A stretch of DNA of 64,000 nt from Anastatus disparis (GCA_017163975.1 JAFFSR010000004.1:9300001-9364000), one strand, 5' to 3'; positions 22,681-35,139 are shown, counted from the stretch's first letter. The notes: generated from the sequence alone by a model not told the origin. Translations and numbers: made by a program.

Positions 22681-23602
22681 TTAATATACAAGCAATCGTA
22701 CAATATCAAAGTGTACATCTGCATTGAAAGCGTTCATACAATGTTCTATTGCTTCGTTGGCATCGAAAATATAAAGTTGTCTATAAGATGGCTTTTCATT
22801 TATTTCGGGTTGCAAAGCAGTATTAATTTGATAATAAATCTGTCCTTGTATTTTGAAGCAATAAGGACCAGGACACCTGTCATTAAAATTTACTAAATTT
22901 GCTTTGAAAGATGCAAAAGCGAATAAATTATTATAACGACGAATATTCTGAAAAAATTGACGAGTCATATAATATTCTGAATTGAATAAATTTTTTAAAT
23001 TATCAGAAAATTCTGGAGAAGATTACATTTCTATGATTATGGCAATCATTAAAAGAGTTACCTTTTTTTGATACTCTTTCACTTTCAAAATGCTTTGCTT
23101 TACTGTGAATGAATTCAACATTTATTTGTCCTAAAAAGTGTTCATTAGTATGTAATTAAATATTTATATTACCATTATTTGATACAATATTCATATTATC
23201 ATTACAAGTCTTGCATATATCTTTTTTTAAAATAGCACTGTTCATGAAGAATTCCAGGAAATGTACTATGAACTTCAAAAGATGAGTTATTTTGAACACC
23301 ATTATCATTTTGTTTAAAATAAAAGTGATCTTTATAAATTGTAGAGCTTACATAATCGAGGTCTTGTATAAAAATTTTATTATTGGAAGTACTTGAAAAA
23401 CAATTATCATTAAACCCTGCATCTAATGAAACATTGATATTATCTGAATTGATTTCAACAATTGATTCCAAATTGTGATTATCGTTTAATTTTGAACCTG
23501 AAATTCTTTTTTTATAGTTACGTTGGTTTAATCTTACCTGTTCTATCCTACGTATCTTAGATTCATGAATCTCTTCTTCAGACTTTTTTTTTTACCAACC
23601 AT
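22681..23602 (-). pseudogene. Broken Helitron Rep/helicase N-terminal region
   Basis: Reading leftwards from an ATG at 23602, one finds a Lys/Glu-rich N-terminus (frame broken at a 10-base A-run), an acidic segment (23202-23471), a region with scattered stops, and then 22681-22968. That last part resembles the Helitron-like N domain (TRQFFQNIRRYNNLFAFASF, GPYCFKIQGQIYYQIN, YRQLYIFD). The Rep HUH motif and helicase are absent. The element is dead. Family assignment is from remembered motif similarity. Confidence 0.65.
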
Positions 23603-23736
23603 TTTAAGAAAAACAATGTTTGAAATAAAAAACTTATTTCCAATAAGCTTGTTTTAATAAAATTCATGGATCGAGACTCCGCAAGGGTCAGTTCTATTAA
23701 AATTTAATAGTTTAATGAAATCATTTAGTCATGTAT

Positions 23737-24368
23737 TGTCACGGTATTCCTATTACCACGTTCGAATCCCGCGCGCTCTAGGACTTAAAACCGCTCGGCG
23801 TGCTGTCACGAGTACCGTCGTAGGTTAGGAGGGTAAGAGTCAGCTAAACGAGCGAGAAGAAAGGAAGCGTCGGCGTGGGCAGACATTTTCCTGTGCTCGG
23901 AGCGTACACATCATAGTGGTTGCTTACCTTGTGTTTCGTGAGATATCATAAAGGCGTTAAGAGAGATCGTCTACGAGCATCAACAACCAGATTACATCGC
24001 ATCGCATATTTTGTTGGCCAACGGCGAGATACTTATAGCGTACGTATTTTGGTTGTCATAGAAGCTTCTACGCGTGTTCGTAAGTTTATCTTATTTTATA
24101 TAATTAGCTAAGATTTCTTTCCTCGAAGAAATCTTAGCGTAGAGAGTGCGTGCGTTCGTTGCAATATCTTGCATTAACTTAGTTCGCGTCGCGTCCCCCC
24201 TCTAGAATTATCTTTAATAAATCTTAGTTTTCTTTTACTATTTAAATCTATTTTATTGTATTGATTTCTCTATTCATTTAATAAAATCACGTTAAGCTAA
24301 AGACCTGAGTCAATTTGCTTACCCCGACGCCTCCGCGGTCCTTATTTTTTATATAGCATATAACACGT
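23737..24368 (+). repeat. Probable LTR (gypsy-like), boundaries approximate
   Basis: Starts TGTCACGGTATTCC. It is GC-rich at the front, with polyadenylation signals (AATAAA near 24216, AATAAAA near 24281), and ends in a GC-rich block ('ttaccccgacgcctccgcgg') near 24320-24342. It includes a short hairpin (AAGATTTCTT/AAGAAATCTT, about 24111-24136). I could not define a target-site duplication, and no internal element is attached. Confidence 0.4.
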
Positions 24369-24691
24369 ATAATCTTGTATGAAATAAGGAAAGCTGTGCT
24401 ACCGGCATCGCGTCTCTCCATCAGGTAAGAGAGAGAGAGAGAGACGCGCGGTAACGAGCTGACGAAAGAATACTCCGTCGCATATCAATCTAATATACTA
24501 ACTAGCTCTATCGGAGTTTGTTGCATAATATTTAAAATATTTAGTATAATTTTCTGCAACTCCGTGTATAGTAAAATTCATAATCTTAGCTAAAGTAAAA
24601 TTTAAATAAAAGCTAATACTTTTTTGCAACGTGTAGTAAATTACCGTTACAGTATATGATATTAAATAAATTTTTATTCATCACTGGAATG
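24369..24691. other. Intergenic, GA-rich microsatellite and AT-rich sequence
   Basis: (GA)n-like run at about 24427-24442. Nothing else recognised. Confidence 0.4.
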
Positions 24692-24915
24692 AAACCAATA
24701 AAATATTATTATATGTATATGTTTTAAAAGTAAATATTATAAAGCTAACGTAAGATTTTTTCTTAAATCTGATGATATTGATTAAAATAAACTATTTTAT
24801 ATTGTTAACCAATTGGAATGAATTTTGATAATTATAATCAAATTTTGAAAAGAATCTTATGTTAACTTTATATTTTTTTTTTTTGAAACATACGTATGAA
24901 ATACTTTATTGGTTT
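24692..24915. mobile_element. Palindromic foldback MITE
   Basis: Imperfect arms of about 90 bp start AAACCAATAAAATATT and end with the complement AATACTTTATTGGTTT. The centre is about 45 bp. No clear duplication was seen. Confidence 0.6.
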
Positions 24916-25848
24916 TATTGAAGCAAGTTTAGTTAATATAAAAATGGCGTTTGTTATTGAGATTGAAGAAATTTATTATAACTATTTATTATCTATTAAA
25001 GGTTGAATAAATTGTAAATAAAACCAGTTAGAAAAAAAATTAATTCATTATTAAATTTGCCATTTAAATAATGACAGAATAAGAAAATTTATTGTTTTTC
25101 TACTAACCTATATGATGTCACTTAAGCGATGTTTTCACGTGTATTTTCATATATAATATAAAATTTTTTCTAACACGAAACTTTCCTAAAACACAAACTA
25201 AAACACAATTTTTCTTATATATATATATATATAATGATTTCTTTTATCAACTATTTCAATTATTAATCAATTATTAATTTAATATAAATAACTGTATAAT
25301 AATTTACTTATTGTTGGTAACAGCTTTTACTATAGTACTATAGTAAAATCAACAAAGTGAAGTTGGCTGCTTCTACAGATGCGTTTTCGTTTCTTCAGTT
25401 CGTTTCGTCTCTTGACTTTCGTTCTCTTTCTATCGGATCGACCAATGAGCTTCTTTCATTTTTTGATAACGCTCTGAATTGGCTCTATTTCGATACTAAT
25501 CGCTATCTCCCTTTTATAATAGGAAATTTAGCTAATTTATGGTAAATTTTAGCTAAAAATTTCATTTTTTAACTAATTTTAGCTGATTTATTGAGAATTT
25601 TAGCTAAAAATTTAATATTTAGCTAAGTTTAACTAATTTATTGAGAATTTTAGCTAATTTATATTAATTTTAGCTAAAATTTTAATTTTTTAGCTAAGTT
25701 TAGCTAATTTATTGTGAATTTCAGCTAAAATTTTAATTTCTTACTTAAAATCTGATAAATCAGGTCAATTTGATTTTAATTATTATAAGATTTTTTTTAG
25801 TTAATTTCAGCTGATTTATTGAGAATTTTAGCTAAAAATTTAATTTTT

Positions 25849-26785
25849 GAAGCTATGCTTCTTACGCGACGTTACGGCAGGGGCACTAAATGTATAAAAA
25901 TCGACAGTCCCAAATGTCACCCAGCGTGAATGAACGAATACGGCACAGGATGCCATTATTGCTATCAACATACAAACATTCTTTTTTCTCTTTCTTTCTT
26001 TCCCTCTCTCCCATTCCGCTTAAGAATATGCATGTATATACATATAAGAAAGATAAAGAAAAAGAGACTGCCTTGTTGTAACCGGCAAAGAAGGCTAGAC
26101 ATAGCCCCCTCCATTCGCGGCTACCTTTATTGTACATATAAGAGAAAGAAAGAGAGAGGGAGAGAGTCAATTCTTAAAGCCGGCGGACAGAGAAGGATAG
26201 ACGCAACCCTCTCTATTCTTTATGAAAAAGAAAGAGAGAGGGAAAGAGTCAATTCTTAAAGCCAGCGGACAGAGAAGGATAGACGTAGAATACGATGATT
26301 AAATAAATAAATTATGTAAATAATATTTATTTAATTTAAATTTTAAAATTAGTATACGTATGAAAATATGCGTTTGTATTTATAATATTATAATCTTAAT
26401 ATATTTTTTTGGCAAGAATTTTTTTATTTTCTCTCATTATCTTCCTCCGTTTATTAATATGTGTATATTTATATAGTTGTTATTAATTACTACATTAATA
26501 ACAAAAAATGAAAATTTAATAAAATTTAATAAAATTTTTGTATTTTTCTGTTTACAATGCACATGATGAAAATTACGTTTACCTAAATATATGTTTTTTT
26601 AATAATTGATATTAATAAAAAACTACATTATTAATACATTTTTAAATACATAATACATCGAATGAAAAATAACGTTTTCACTAAAAAATTAATTATAATT
26701 TTGCAAATGTCACACTTCCTAATTTCTATGTATATATACTGGAAGCATAGCTTCTGTCGGCCAGTCCCCACGACTGCCACTCCTG
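25849..26785 (-). mobile_element. Unclassified interspersed element, copy B
   Basis: Reverse-oriented relative of 9216-10839 with both termini shared. It lacks the nested MITE. It contains a tandem duplication of about 90 bp (about 26095-26285, 'ggacagagaaggatagacg' repeated) and GA-rich runs. It sits in an A/T-run of the AGCTAA region. Confidence 0.75.
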
Positions 26786-27082
26786 TTTTTTAGCTAAATT
26801 TAGCTAATTTATTGTGAATTTTATTTAAGGTTTTCATTTTTTTACTCAAAATTGGATAAATCAGGTCAATTTGATTTAAATTATCATAAGATTTATTTTT
26901 TTTTTATATAATAAAAGATTTTAGGAATTTACAAAAAAGAAAATATTTGTTTATGCCAGCTAAATGAAATAAGAATTGAGCCCTTAGAAGTTGGGAGATG
27001 ATTTTCGGAGCATAATGCGAAATAAAGATCGGCTGGAGATGGTGACTATAATAGCGTCTAATATGCGCTCTATAAATAAATA

Positions 27083-27273
27083 TTTCTCGCATTCTAACTT
27101 CAAAATCGCAACTTATTTTCTCTTTTTCGGCTCTCAAGCGAGAAAATATATTATGAAACTGATGTGTAAAGGCTTTTTTACGAAACTCGTTACAGCCCTC
27201 GCCTCCGGTTCGGGCGGTAGACTTCTCGTTTCGTAAATAAAGCCTTTACACACCCGTTTAATAATGTACTATT
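27083..27273 (-). mobile_element. Hairpin-bearing element U4 (short-body form)
   Basis: On the minus strand the terminus 'aatagtacattattaaacgg' is followed by hairpin arms 'gtgtaaaggc...tacgaaacgaga' and complements around 'ccgcccgaaccggaggcgag'. A short body of about 65 bp runs from 'ttctcgcttgagagcc' to 'agttagaatgcgagaaat'. Nearly the same element occurs at 53129-53317, and relatives at 47161-47355 and 47441-47635. Confidence 0.75.
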
Positions 27274-27622
27274 ATTTCATATGTTATATTTTATATTATG
27301 TGTACATTATTAATTATTGAAATATAGAAAATTTATAAATGTATATAAGTATATGAATGTAAAATTATTACAAGAGATTATATATATTATAAAATTTATG
27401 TATTGAATTCAAAAGGGGGGTTTGCGAGCGATGCGAGCAGGGGCGTATATATTATAAAAAGATTTCGCCGCCGCCGCTATCGCTGCCGCTGTGTATAAGA
27501 ATTTGATTTGTCCTTGGTTAGCTAGAATTTAGCTAGAATCTAGCTAAAATCAAGCTTGAAATTAGTTGAAAATTAGCTAAAAGTTAACTAAAAATTAGCT
27601 AAAATTTATATTAATTTCAAAC

Positions 27623-27931
27623 TATTGAATTTATTCTTCAAGGGGCGAGGTAATTAAAAATTACAATAAACAGACACTGCAATTTTACACACAAGTTGTA
27701 GTTTTAATATATAATTTAATGTTCTAAGATACACTCCTTATATTACACACTCGTATCTAAAAAACAAGCAAGTAGATCAGTTCTAAGGTTGTCACGAAGT
27801 TCTGCGATGCGTCGCTCAACAAGGACTGACTGACCGTCGCACACACAGAGAGAGAGAGAAGCTAAGAGGGCGCTTCTGCCCACGGCAGCCTTAACAAAAT
27901 TTACACATAAAATATGCGCACACTCTTAACA
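27623..27931 (-). repeat. copia 3' LTR (309 bp)
   Basis: On the minus strand it reads TGTTAAGAGTGTGCGC ... AATTCAATA. No difference from 34766-35074 was found by eye. It ends TA rather than the usual CA. Confidence 0.92.
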
Positions 27932-27942
27932 CTCCCTCCCGC
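27932..27942 (-). other. copia polypurine tract
   Basis: GCGGGAGGGAG on the minus strand, immediately upstream of the 3' LTR, in the expected place for plus-strand priming. Confidence 0.85.
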
Positions 27943-28064
27943 ATATTTTAAGAAAATTAAAGGAAATTAAAAGAAAACCTCCGACCAACCATCACTCCCA
28001 ATCACTTCTTCAAATTTTTACTTCCTGTAACAGAGAAACAGTTTATAGATTATATAAAGACATT

Positions 28065-28703
28065 TTATGTGTTTAAGATTAATTTCATCAATTTAGCGTG
28101 CAACTCGAACGATAAGGGCTTAGTCAATACATCCGCTATTTGCTCTTTCGAGGCTAACCAATTAACTTTAACCAGATCTCTCGTGACACATTCTCGAACG
28201 TAATGCTCCTTAATCTCAGTCATATGTCTCAGTTTTCCTCCTCCTCCAGTTTTAACACTCGCTTCCGCAGCTCGGTTATCACACCATAAGGCCATGGGTG
28301 TGAACTCGTTCTTGAGGAATCTCCTTAAGGAGTTATACAAAGAAATCAGCTCCTGGCAGCAGTCGCTCATGGCTACGTATTCAGCCTGACAAGTTGATAG
28401 AGCAACATACTGTTGTTTCTTCGTTCTCCAAGCTACAGTGTCTCCATACAGCTTTATGACGTATCCACTCGTTGTCAGCGATCCTTTACAATCTCCAAAA
28501 CTCGCATCTGAAAAACCTTGTAAGGAGTCACCTTTCCCAAAGTAATTTAAGCCTATATCCTTTGTGCCTTTCAGATATCTGAAAACTCGTTCTAACATTT
28601 TCCATTCCTTTTCAGATGGGTTGATTTGATGTCGACTGAGAACATTAACTGCGTAAGCAATGTCAGGTCTGCAAGTGTTAGCCAAGTGAGAGCAAAGTAC
28701 CAA
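28065..28703 (-). pseudogene. copia RNase H region (third frame segment of pol)
   Basis: Carries the end of the RT connection (CRPDIAYAVNVLSRH) and copia RNase H motifs: GFSDASFGDCK with catalytic Asp, TKKQQYVALSTCQAEYVA, the LWCDNRAA motif, and the terminal KEQIADVLTKPL. It follows the preceding segment with a one-base frame change at about 28685-28695 inside a remembered-conserved 'GTL-YLA-TRPD' block. Ends at a stop before the purine tract. Confidence 0.85.
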
Positions 28704-29493
28704 CAGCTTCTCGATAAGGTCGATTTGAACTATTTTCTGTGTTTATAATTGTGTTTAAATCCTCATTTTCCTCGTGATCTTTCCTATCTCTGTTGGCTAC
28801 TTGATTTGTGACCATAGGTGTCCTTTGAGGATGTTCATTATCGAATCCAAACTTAATCAGCATTTTATCAATGTATTTCTCTTGTTTGATACTAAGATTT
28901 TTCTCTTCTCGGTTTCTGTGTATCTCCAGTCCTAGAAATACCTTAGGTTCTCCAATGACCGTCATTTCAAACTCCTTCATTAAATTTTGCTTTATCTCGT
29001 TCAATTTTCCTATGTCGTTACTGACCAGCATCACATCGTCTACATAAAGCACAAGAATCAAAAGTCTGTTGTTTTCGCACCAAGTAAACAGACATGGTTC
29101 ATCGTCATAGACCTTTAAATTAAGTTTGAGGGCAGTTGCACGAAATCTTTCATTCCAGCACTTGGGACTGACTTTCAGTCCGTATAAAGCTTTTTCAAGT
29201 TTACACACTTTGTCTCGTCTCGTTTTTGCTGTGCAGTTTACTCCATCGGGAATCTCCATGTAGACTTCATTGTTGAGAATGCCATTCAAGAAAGCTGTTT
29301 TAACATCCATTTGACAGATGTCCATATTGAATCGATTTGCGATGGCTAGCACAGATCTGATTAAAGGCAGACGTGAAACTGGTGCGTAGGTTTCCTGCAA
29401 GTCATAAACGTTCCTGTCTTTAAAGCCTCTAATAACAAGCCTAGCCTTGTATCTTGTGTTACCATCTGGGTCCTCCTTTTCCTCAGAACCCAT
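28678..29493 (-). pseudogene. copia reverse transcriptase region (second frame segment of pol)
   Basis: Contains copia RT motifs in order: YKARLVIRGF, YAPVSRLPLIRSVLAIA, CQMDVKTAFLNG (catalytic Asp of motif A), KALYGLKVSPKCWNERF, and LVLYVDDVMLVS (YVDD catalytic pair). It is separated from the preceding segment by a frameshift near 29478-29490 in an A/G-run. Its apparent start Met is a frame artefact, not a translation start. Confidence 0.88.
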
Positions 29494-32400
29494 CTAGAAT
29501 CAATGATGTTGGGTTTCTTTCCATTTCTCGTCTCTGGTCTATCAACTGTTCTCCAAACGTTGTTTTTATGCATGGAATTTAATTCGTCCTCGATAGCCTC
29601 CTTCCATCGTTGTTTATCAGTTGATGACATGGCTTCTTGATACGTGGCAGGGTCTCCATTAAGTTTAGCAATCAGTGCTGTAGTAGTTTCTTCAGTTGAA
29701 ACTTCTTCATTAGTGATATTTTCCTTCACTTTTCTCGGACGACCTCTTCCTCTTTTAGGCACTCCCTCCGTTCTCGTTGTCTGGTTCTCCTTTTCATTCT
29801 CGAATTCAGTAAACCATGTATCACGATTTACCTCGTAGTCCAGTGTCTCCCAGTTATTCAGTTCTCTACGTTTATACTTGTCAGCAAAGACTAGCTTCTC
29901 GTTGAATCTGACATCTCGACTCTCGTAAAACTTTCCTTCTTCAGGTTTGAACAAAACGTAGCCTGTTTCCTTGTATCCAACCAAGACAGTTCGACTTCCA
30001 ATACCTCGAAATTTAGGACCAGTTTTTCTTTGTATTTTCATGTAGGCTAGACTACCAAACCGTTTTAGTTGAGTGATGTCTATCTTGTGATAAGGAGCAA
30101 ATTTCTCTAACGGTGACATCATATCATTAGATGCATGTGGCAATCTGTTATATGCGAACACAGCAGATCCCAGAGCCACATCCCACATGTTTTCTGGCAG
30201 TCCTGAGTCGTAAATCATCGCTCGTACCTTCCTTTGAATAGTTTGGTTGAATCTTTCGGCAACACCGTTGTGTTGAGGTGTATCAGGACAAGCCAGTTGA
30301 TTCTCTGCTCCTAGTTTTTGCAGTACTTCCACGGTGTGTCCTCCTGTATACTCGGTGCCTTGATCTGTTCTGAGGTAACAGACCTTAGCATCTCTTCCCA
30401 ATAAATTTCGAGCACTTTTGACAAAAGATTCCAGGCATTGGCCGGTTTCGTCCTTGGTTTTCATTGGGTATGCCATGGCCAGGCGGGAGTAGTCATCTAT
30501 GAATACAGATATAAATCTGTATCTCTTTGGATAGGTACTCGGACTTATTACACCCATTACATCTGAGTGTATTATCTGGAGTGGTTCAGATGCTCGTTGT
30601 CTAGTTGAATTGAATGGTTTCCTGTTGAGCTTCGATATCATGCATACTTCGCAATCTAATATGGATTCATCGAAGTTTGTCTCCTTTAAATCCTTAATCT
30701 CCTTATATTTTCCTTGTAACTCCTTTAGATATTTAAGGGACGCGTGTCCCAGTCTAGCATGCCAGATCATAGCTTTACTATAGGGAGAAACAACCTCAGT
30801 GGTTTTAGAATGCTCCATATCCAAAACAATCTCATCTGTTTCATCCACTTCCTCAGTGTTATTTATAACTCTGTCTCGCAGAGTGTTGTTGAAGTCTGAG
30901 ATACTTTTGGCCTTTGTTTGTTTCTCCTTATTTTTGTTTTCTTCTTTATTCTCCTTGTTACTCGTATCTTCTTCATCTGACATACTCCTCGTGATTACGT
31001 ATGCCACAGTTTTGTTTGTTGCAGAATTTATATCGTCACTCCTTTCAATCGTCTCTAGTTCTACTATCCAATAAGGCTTTTGATATATTCCAGAAATAAA
31101 TAATTCATTTGACATTGGATCATAGATATCTATCCTTTCGTTATCCAGATAGATGCTTAAGCCTTGATCAGCGAATTTTCGTAACGAAAGCAGATTATCT
31201 GACAATCTGTCTGCATACAATACATTATCCAACATAATTTTTCTGTTTTGACCTGTGGTACCTAGAACTACTCCTGCTCCCTCCGATTTTAAGTTTGCGC
31301 CGCTATCTTTATTCGCGCATTTAACCTCACTGAAATTCTCGTTAAAAGTTTTAAATATTAATTTTGAATTAGTTAAATGCTGAGTTGCTCCGGAATCAGC
31401 AAGAAATTGCGTTATATTGTTTAAACCCCCATCGTTCGAATTGAGTCGTATAATGTTACATGCATTTTCGACTTTTGTATCGATTACTCGTTCCCTCTCG
31501 TTAAGTCCCGAGCACTCACCGTTCTCTTTATGAGCTTCTTTTCCTTTATGAGACTCGTTACTCCTTTTCTTATTATTATATCCTGACTTGTTAGGGTTAG
31601 TGTGATGATTATTCTTTTCGTGAAGTTTAGTTCTTTTTGCTCGAGACTCGTCTCTGGTATTGTTAGTTTTTCTCTTAAAACCACGTACGCGTCCGTAATG
31701 CCCGTCACCTCGAAATTTATTATTACTATTATTTCGAATTTCATACCTGTTATTTCCTCGTCTCTGCCTCCTTAGTGGGCAATTGTCACCAATGTGGTCC
31801 GCCATTTTGTTACACTCGTAACAAAGACGAAGGTTTCCACTGGGACACTCCTTACTCCAGTGGCCCGTTTTGTTGCACCTGTAACAGCGTACATCACTCG
31901 TGGCTATCATCGCGGCAGCTCCTCCACTCGTACCTCCTTTCAGCTGATTCTGAATACTCTCCATCTGCAAAATGTACATTCTCAGTTTATCATAGTTTAA
32001 ATCCTTTTCAGTTGTGGTTTTGTACATAAAATCAATATTTTGAATCTGAGGTACGTTTGCTACGATAGCATTAAAAAAGGCATCTCGTATATCTTCATCA
32101 GACAGAGATTTTACATCTGGTAGGTTGTTGTAATTCCTAACTAACTCATCAAAACGATCTAGGAACGCGCTTGCTTTCTCCTTGTTCGGGTTATATTGCA
32201 GACCGTAAAGCTGTCGTTTGATTGTGGCCGTTGTTACATTTCGTTCTCGTAATTTTATCTCCTTAAGTCTGTTCAGCAATTTTACCGGATCCTTAATGTC
32301 CACCACTTTACTATGATAATTCGTATCAATGTGGTTGATGATAATGTCTCGAACCCGAAATTTGTGTTTTTCTTTTACACTCTCGTCTAGATCATCGTTT

Positions 32401-33317
32401 GGCTGTTTAGACTCATCAATCACGTACAAAAGATCGTTAGCTTGTAACTCGGATGTAAGATAGTCCATGAAATAATCCATCTTCATTGATTCAGTCAATT
32501 GGTATTTGCGAAGAACGGATTTATTCATCAAACCAGCCTTCAAGGTTTCTTTTAACTCAATTGAGGAATAATTAGCTGAGTTATTTCCGCTCATCGCCTT
32601 CACTTCCTCTCTTACCATCCGAGATATTTCAGCTTTAGTTACTCGTTCTCCTTCGATCTCCGTAGAATTACAACAACCTTTATAGCAACGTTCTCGCTCA
32701 TTTTCACTCGAGCAGCTATTTGTATTGAAATCATGATCAACATTATAAACCTGAGTCTTGAGATGGTCAAACTCGTCATCCTGTTTTTCTCTCAGCTCCT
32801 TCAGGTCATTGCTGAACTTCTCCCTCGCCCAATCTCTGAACCTTCCTTCTCGTCTTGACATCGTTCTCTCGAAGGTGTCGAGTCGTTGCTCGTACTCTTC
32901 GAGTCGATGTTCGACTCTGTCGAACCTGGTCGAGAGAGCGGTCAGCTGATTCAAAATTTCTGTAAAATGGTTAGAGGTGAGATATTTATCTGGTATAAGA
33001 CTTGTTTTATCTATTTCTCGTTCAAATTTAATTTTATCTCTGTTCAAAAATATTTTCTTAAGATTGAAATTGCAATTTGCAATACTTTTGATTTTTAGAT
33101 TTTGTTTACCTCCCAATACCGACGCAGAAGTATCTTCTGCTCGTTCGTTAGTTGGTTCGGCCTCGTTGAACTCGTCCTCCTTAGTTGCCTCCTTACCTCC
33201 AGATTTCTCCTCCACTCCATTGTCGCAGCTGCGTTTCTTTCCGCCTCGACAGTAAGGCATCAGCAATGGCATACCTCTCTCGTTTTCTTTGGCTATTTCT
33301 TTAGCCAAAGCCTCCAA
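29361..33317 (-). pseudogene. copia gag-protease-integrase and start of RT
   Basis: Positions count from the frame start at 33317, where the codon is TTG; the first in-frame ATG is 33272, so the true start may be further upstream by splicing. Coiled-coil gag at about 115-200. Capsid region about 250-460. CCHC knuckle CYRCNKTGHWSKEC at about 478-491, plus a degenerate second at about 499-513. Protease FLADSGATQH at about 638-647. Integrase HHCC (WHARLGH ... CEVC) at about 852-893. DDE core HSDVMG, RTDQGTEY, NGVAERF at about 917-1023. RT begins at about 1195. Ends past a frameshift. Confidence 0.9.
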
Positions 33318-34736
33318 TTGCTCCTCAGTGACGAACTCCTTATCTATAAATCAGTTTTATAATAAATAGAAAATTCAACATTACTGAACACAAGTAATAT
33401 ACGAATTTAAATATTAGTTCAATTTCTTTTCATCAGTGAGCTTTGACTAACTCAGATCAAATCAACATTTTGTTCCTTATTTCGTTAAGTCTCTGACAGA
33501 CAGAACACAAGTCGTATCAGAATCAAAACTTTAAGAAATTTTTGTTTAGTACATTAAAATTGTCACTAGTTTACTTCGATGTGAGATACCGAACTCAAGT
33601 ATTCACTCGCGAAGTTTTGACTAGTTTTGTAATTAATTATTTTGTAATAAATTGTATTAAACTTCATTAAGTTTAAATTCAATTGCATATATGTATATAC
33701 ATACATACATCTATGTATATATACACCTGTTTTCTCCTATACATATATACGTTCACATTCACACACTTGCATTTTCGTACGTATACTTGTATCATCACTC
33801 ACACCTAAATCTTTTGCACTGATACATATATCCATACACGCGTACATACATACCTAGAGTGTATGAAACTCCAGACTCCGTCTCGAAGTATACTCCTTTC
33901 TCCTTTATAAGAACTCTCGTTTCCTCGTTGCCGTGCCTGTCCTTAAATCCAAAAGCTTCTTCTTGAGTTTTCAAGAAAAGAAGCAGATTTTTCCTTTCTG
34001 TACAGAATTCAAAGAAATTAACCTTTTTATATTGCGTATATATATAAATATAATTTCCTTTTTAATTTATTAATTTTAATAAATCTAGATTTATTTATTT
34101 TATTAATTTTGCTAATAGCTTTGTTGCTTTTACTTTCGATATATATGTTTTATATGCTACGGCGTCCCATAGTTTTCATATAGCACATATATATATACAT
34201 GTCGTACTCGTATAGCCATATCATGTATCGCCATCTTTTATTCATGTTCGCGTTCCTCGTTCCTCGTTTCTCGTACAAGCGCGGCATTGTTCTCGCGCGT
34301 GCTTGACGCCTCGCGCCATCTTTTCACTGTTCTTCTTTCTCTGTCTCTTTCTGTCTCTTTCCTTGATCGACGCAAATCCGCCATATTGATTTGCCTCGAA
34401 ACAAAGAATAGAGAAAGAACGTTAATCTTGAGAAAGAAAAACCCAACCGACATGTCAACTCCAATTTTAACGCGAACCTCGCTTTGCCAATAATCATTTC
34501 GATTCACATACATACACACACATACACGTGTGCATGCATATCCACACGTATACCGATGCACATGTGTGCCACGCTCATGGCTTTCTCCATTCCACGACAC
34601 CGAGAAACGCGCACCAACCGTTTTTACGTTTTCTCGCAGCAAAACGAAATTCCTCCTCATCTTCCTTTCCCGTACATAATGCGGCATTTTCTTTTAATTT
34701 CTTACCTCGCTCCATCTCCGCTGTTGCCGGGCCTTG
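33318..34736 (-). other. copia leader, unusually long
   Basis: About 1.4 kb separates the primer-binding site from gag. On the minus strand an ATG in good context at 34384 opens an Arg/Glu-rich 48-residue frame (MADLRRSRKETERDRERR...) ending at 34238. The gag frame is preceded by 'ctgatttatag', a possible splice acceptor. A spliced first exon is therefore possible but not shown. Simple-sequence 'catacata' runs lie near 33690-33860. Confidence 0.45.
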
Positions 34737-34765
34737 CGCAGCTGAAGCTTGCTGGGCCCATAACC
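34737..34765 (-). other. copia primer-binding site for half initiator tRNA-Met
   Basis: The plus strand reads 'gcgcagctgaag' then 'cttgctgggcccataacc', matching the D-arm-to-anticodon part of initiator tRNA-Met at all but about two positions (tRNA from memory). The complement GGTTATGGGCCCAGC abuts the 5' LTR. Priming from a tRNA cut in the anticodon stem-loop is the known copia strategy. Confidence 0.88.
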
Positions 34766-35074
34766 TATTGAATTTATTCTTCAAGGGGCGAGGTAATTAA
34801 AAATTACAATAAACAGACACTGCAATTTTACACACAAGTTGTAGTTTTAATATATAATTTAATGTTCTAAGATACACTCCTTATATTACACACTCGTATC
34901 TAAAAAACAAGCAAGTAGATCAGTTCTAAGGTTGTCACGAAGTTCTGCGATGCGTCGCTCAACAAGGACTGACTGACCGTCGCACACACAGAGAGAGAGA
35001 GAAGCTAAGAGGGCGCTTCTGCCCACGGCAGCCTTAACAAAATTTACACATAAAATATGCGCACACTCTTAACA
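34766..35074 (-). repeat. copia 5' LTR (309 bp)
   Basis: No difference from the 3' LTR was seen. It starts TGTTAAG on the minus strand and ends at the primer-binding site. Confidence 0.92.
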
Positions 35075-35139
35075 CAAACAATTTTAGGTAAATTTTGGTT
35101 TGATTTCAGCTGAATTTCAGCTGCATTTTAGATCTATTT

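Larger units (their letters stand above)
25520..27622. repeat. Degenerate AGCTAA-rich repeat region with insertions
   Basis: Runs of 'ttttagctaaaaattt', 'tttagctaatttattg' and related phrases recur at 25520-25848, 26786-26870 and 27515-27605, and again at 35075-35130 beyond the copia element. The copia element and the element copy B are both inserted into this sequence. No coding potential. Confidence 0.6.
27618..35079 (-). mobile_element. Complete Ty1/copia LTR retrotransposon with CAAAC duplications
   Basis: The element proper is 27623-35074 (7452 bp), bounded by the 5-bp direct repeat CAAAC at 27618-27622 and 35075-35079. Its 309-bp LTRs look identical, so insertion is recent. In transcriptional order (right to left): 5' LTR, primer-binding site, a leader of about 1.4 kb, gag-protease-integrase, reverse transcriptase, RNase H, purine tract, 3' LTR. 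The copia order (integrase before RT) is clear. Pol is interrupted by two frameshifts, so this copy is not coding-competent as assembled. Confidence 0.95.

Noticed and set aside
25886..26259. Overlapping frames of 60-110 residues on both strands
   Set aside because: They lie in GA/CT-rich sequence of element copy B, are mirrored in copy A, and lack coding features.
34238..34687. 149-residue frame in the copia leader as a full gene
   Set aside because: Only the last 48 residues start from a well-placed ATG; the N-terminal part crosses simple-sequence 'cacatac' repeats and looks non-coding.
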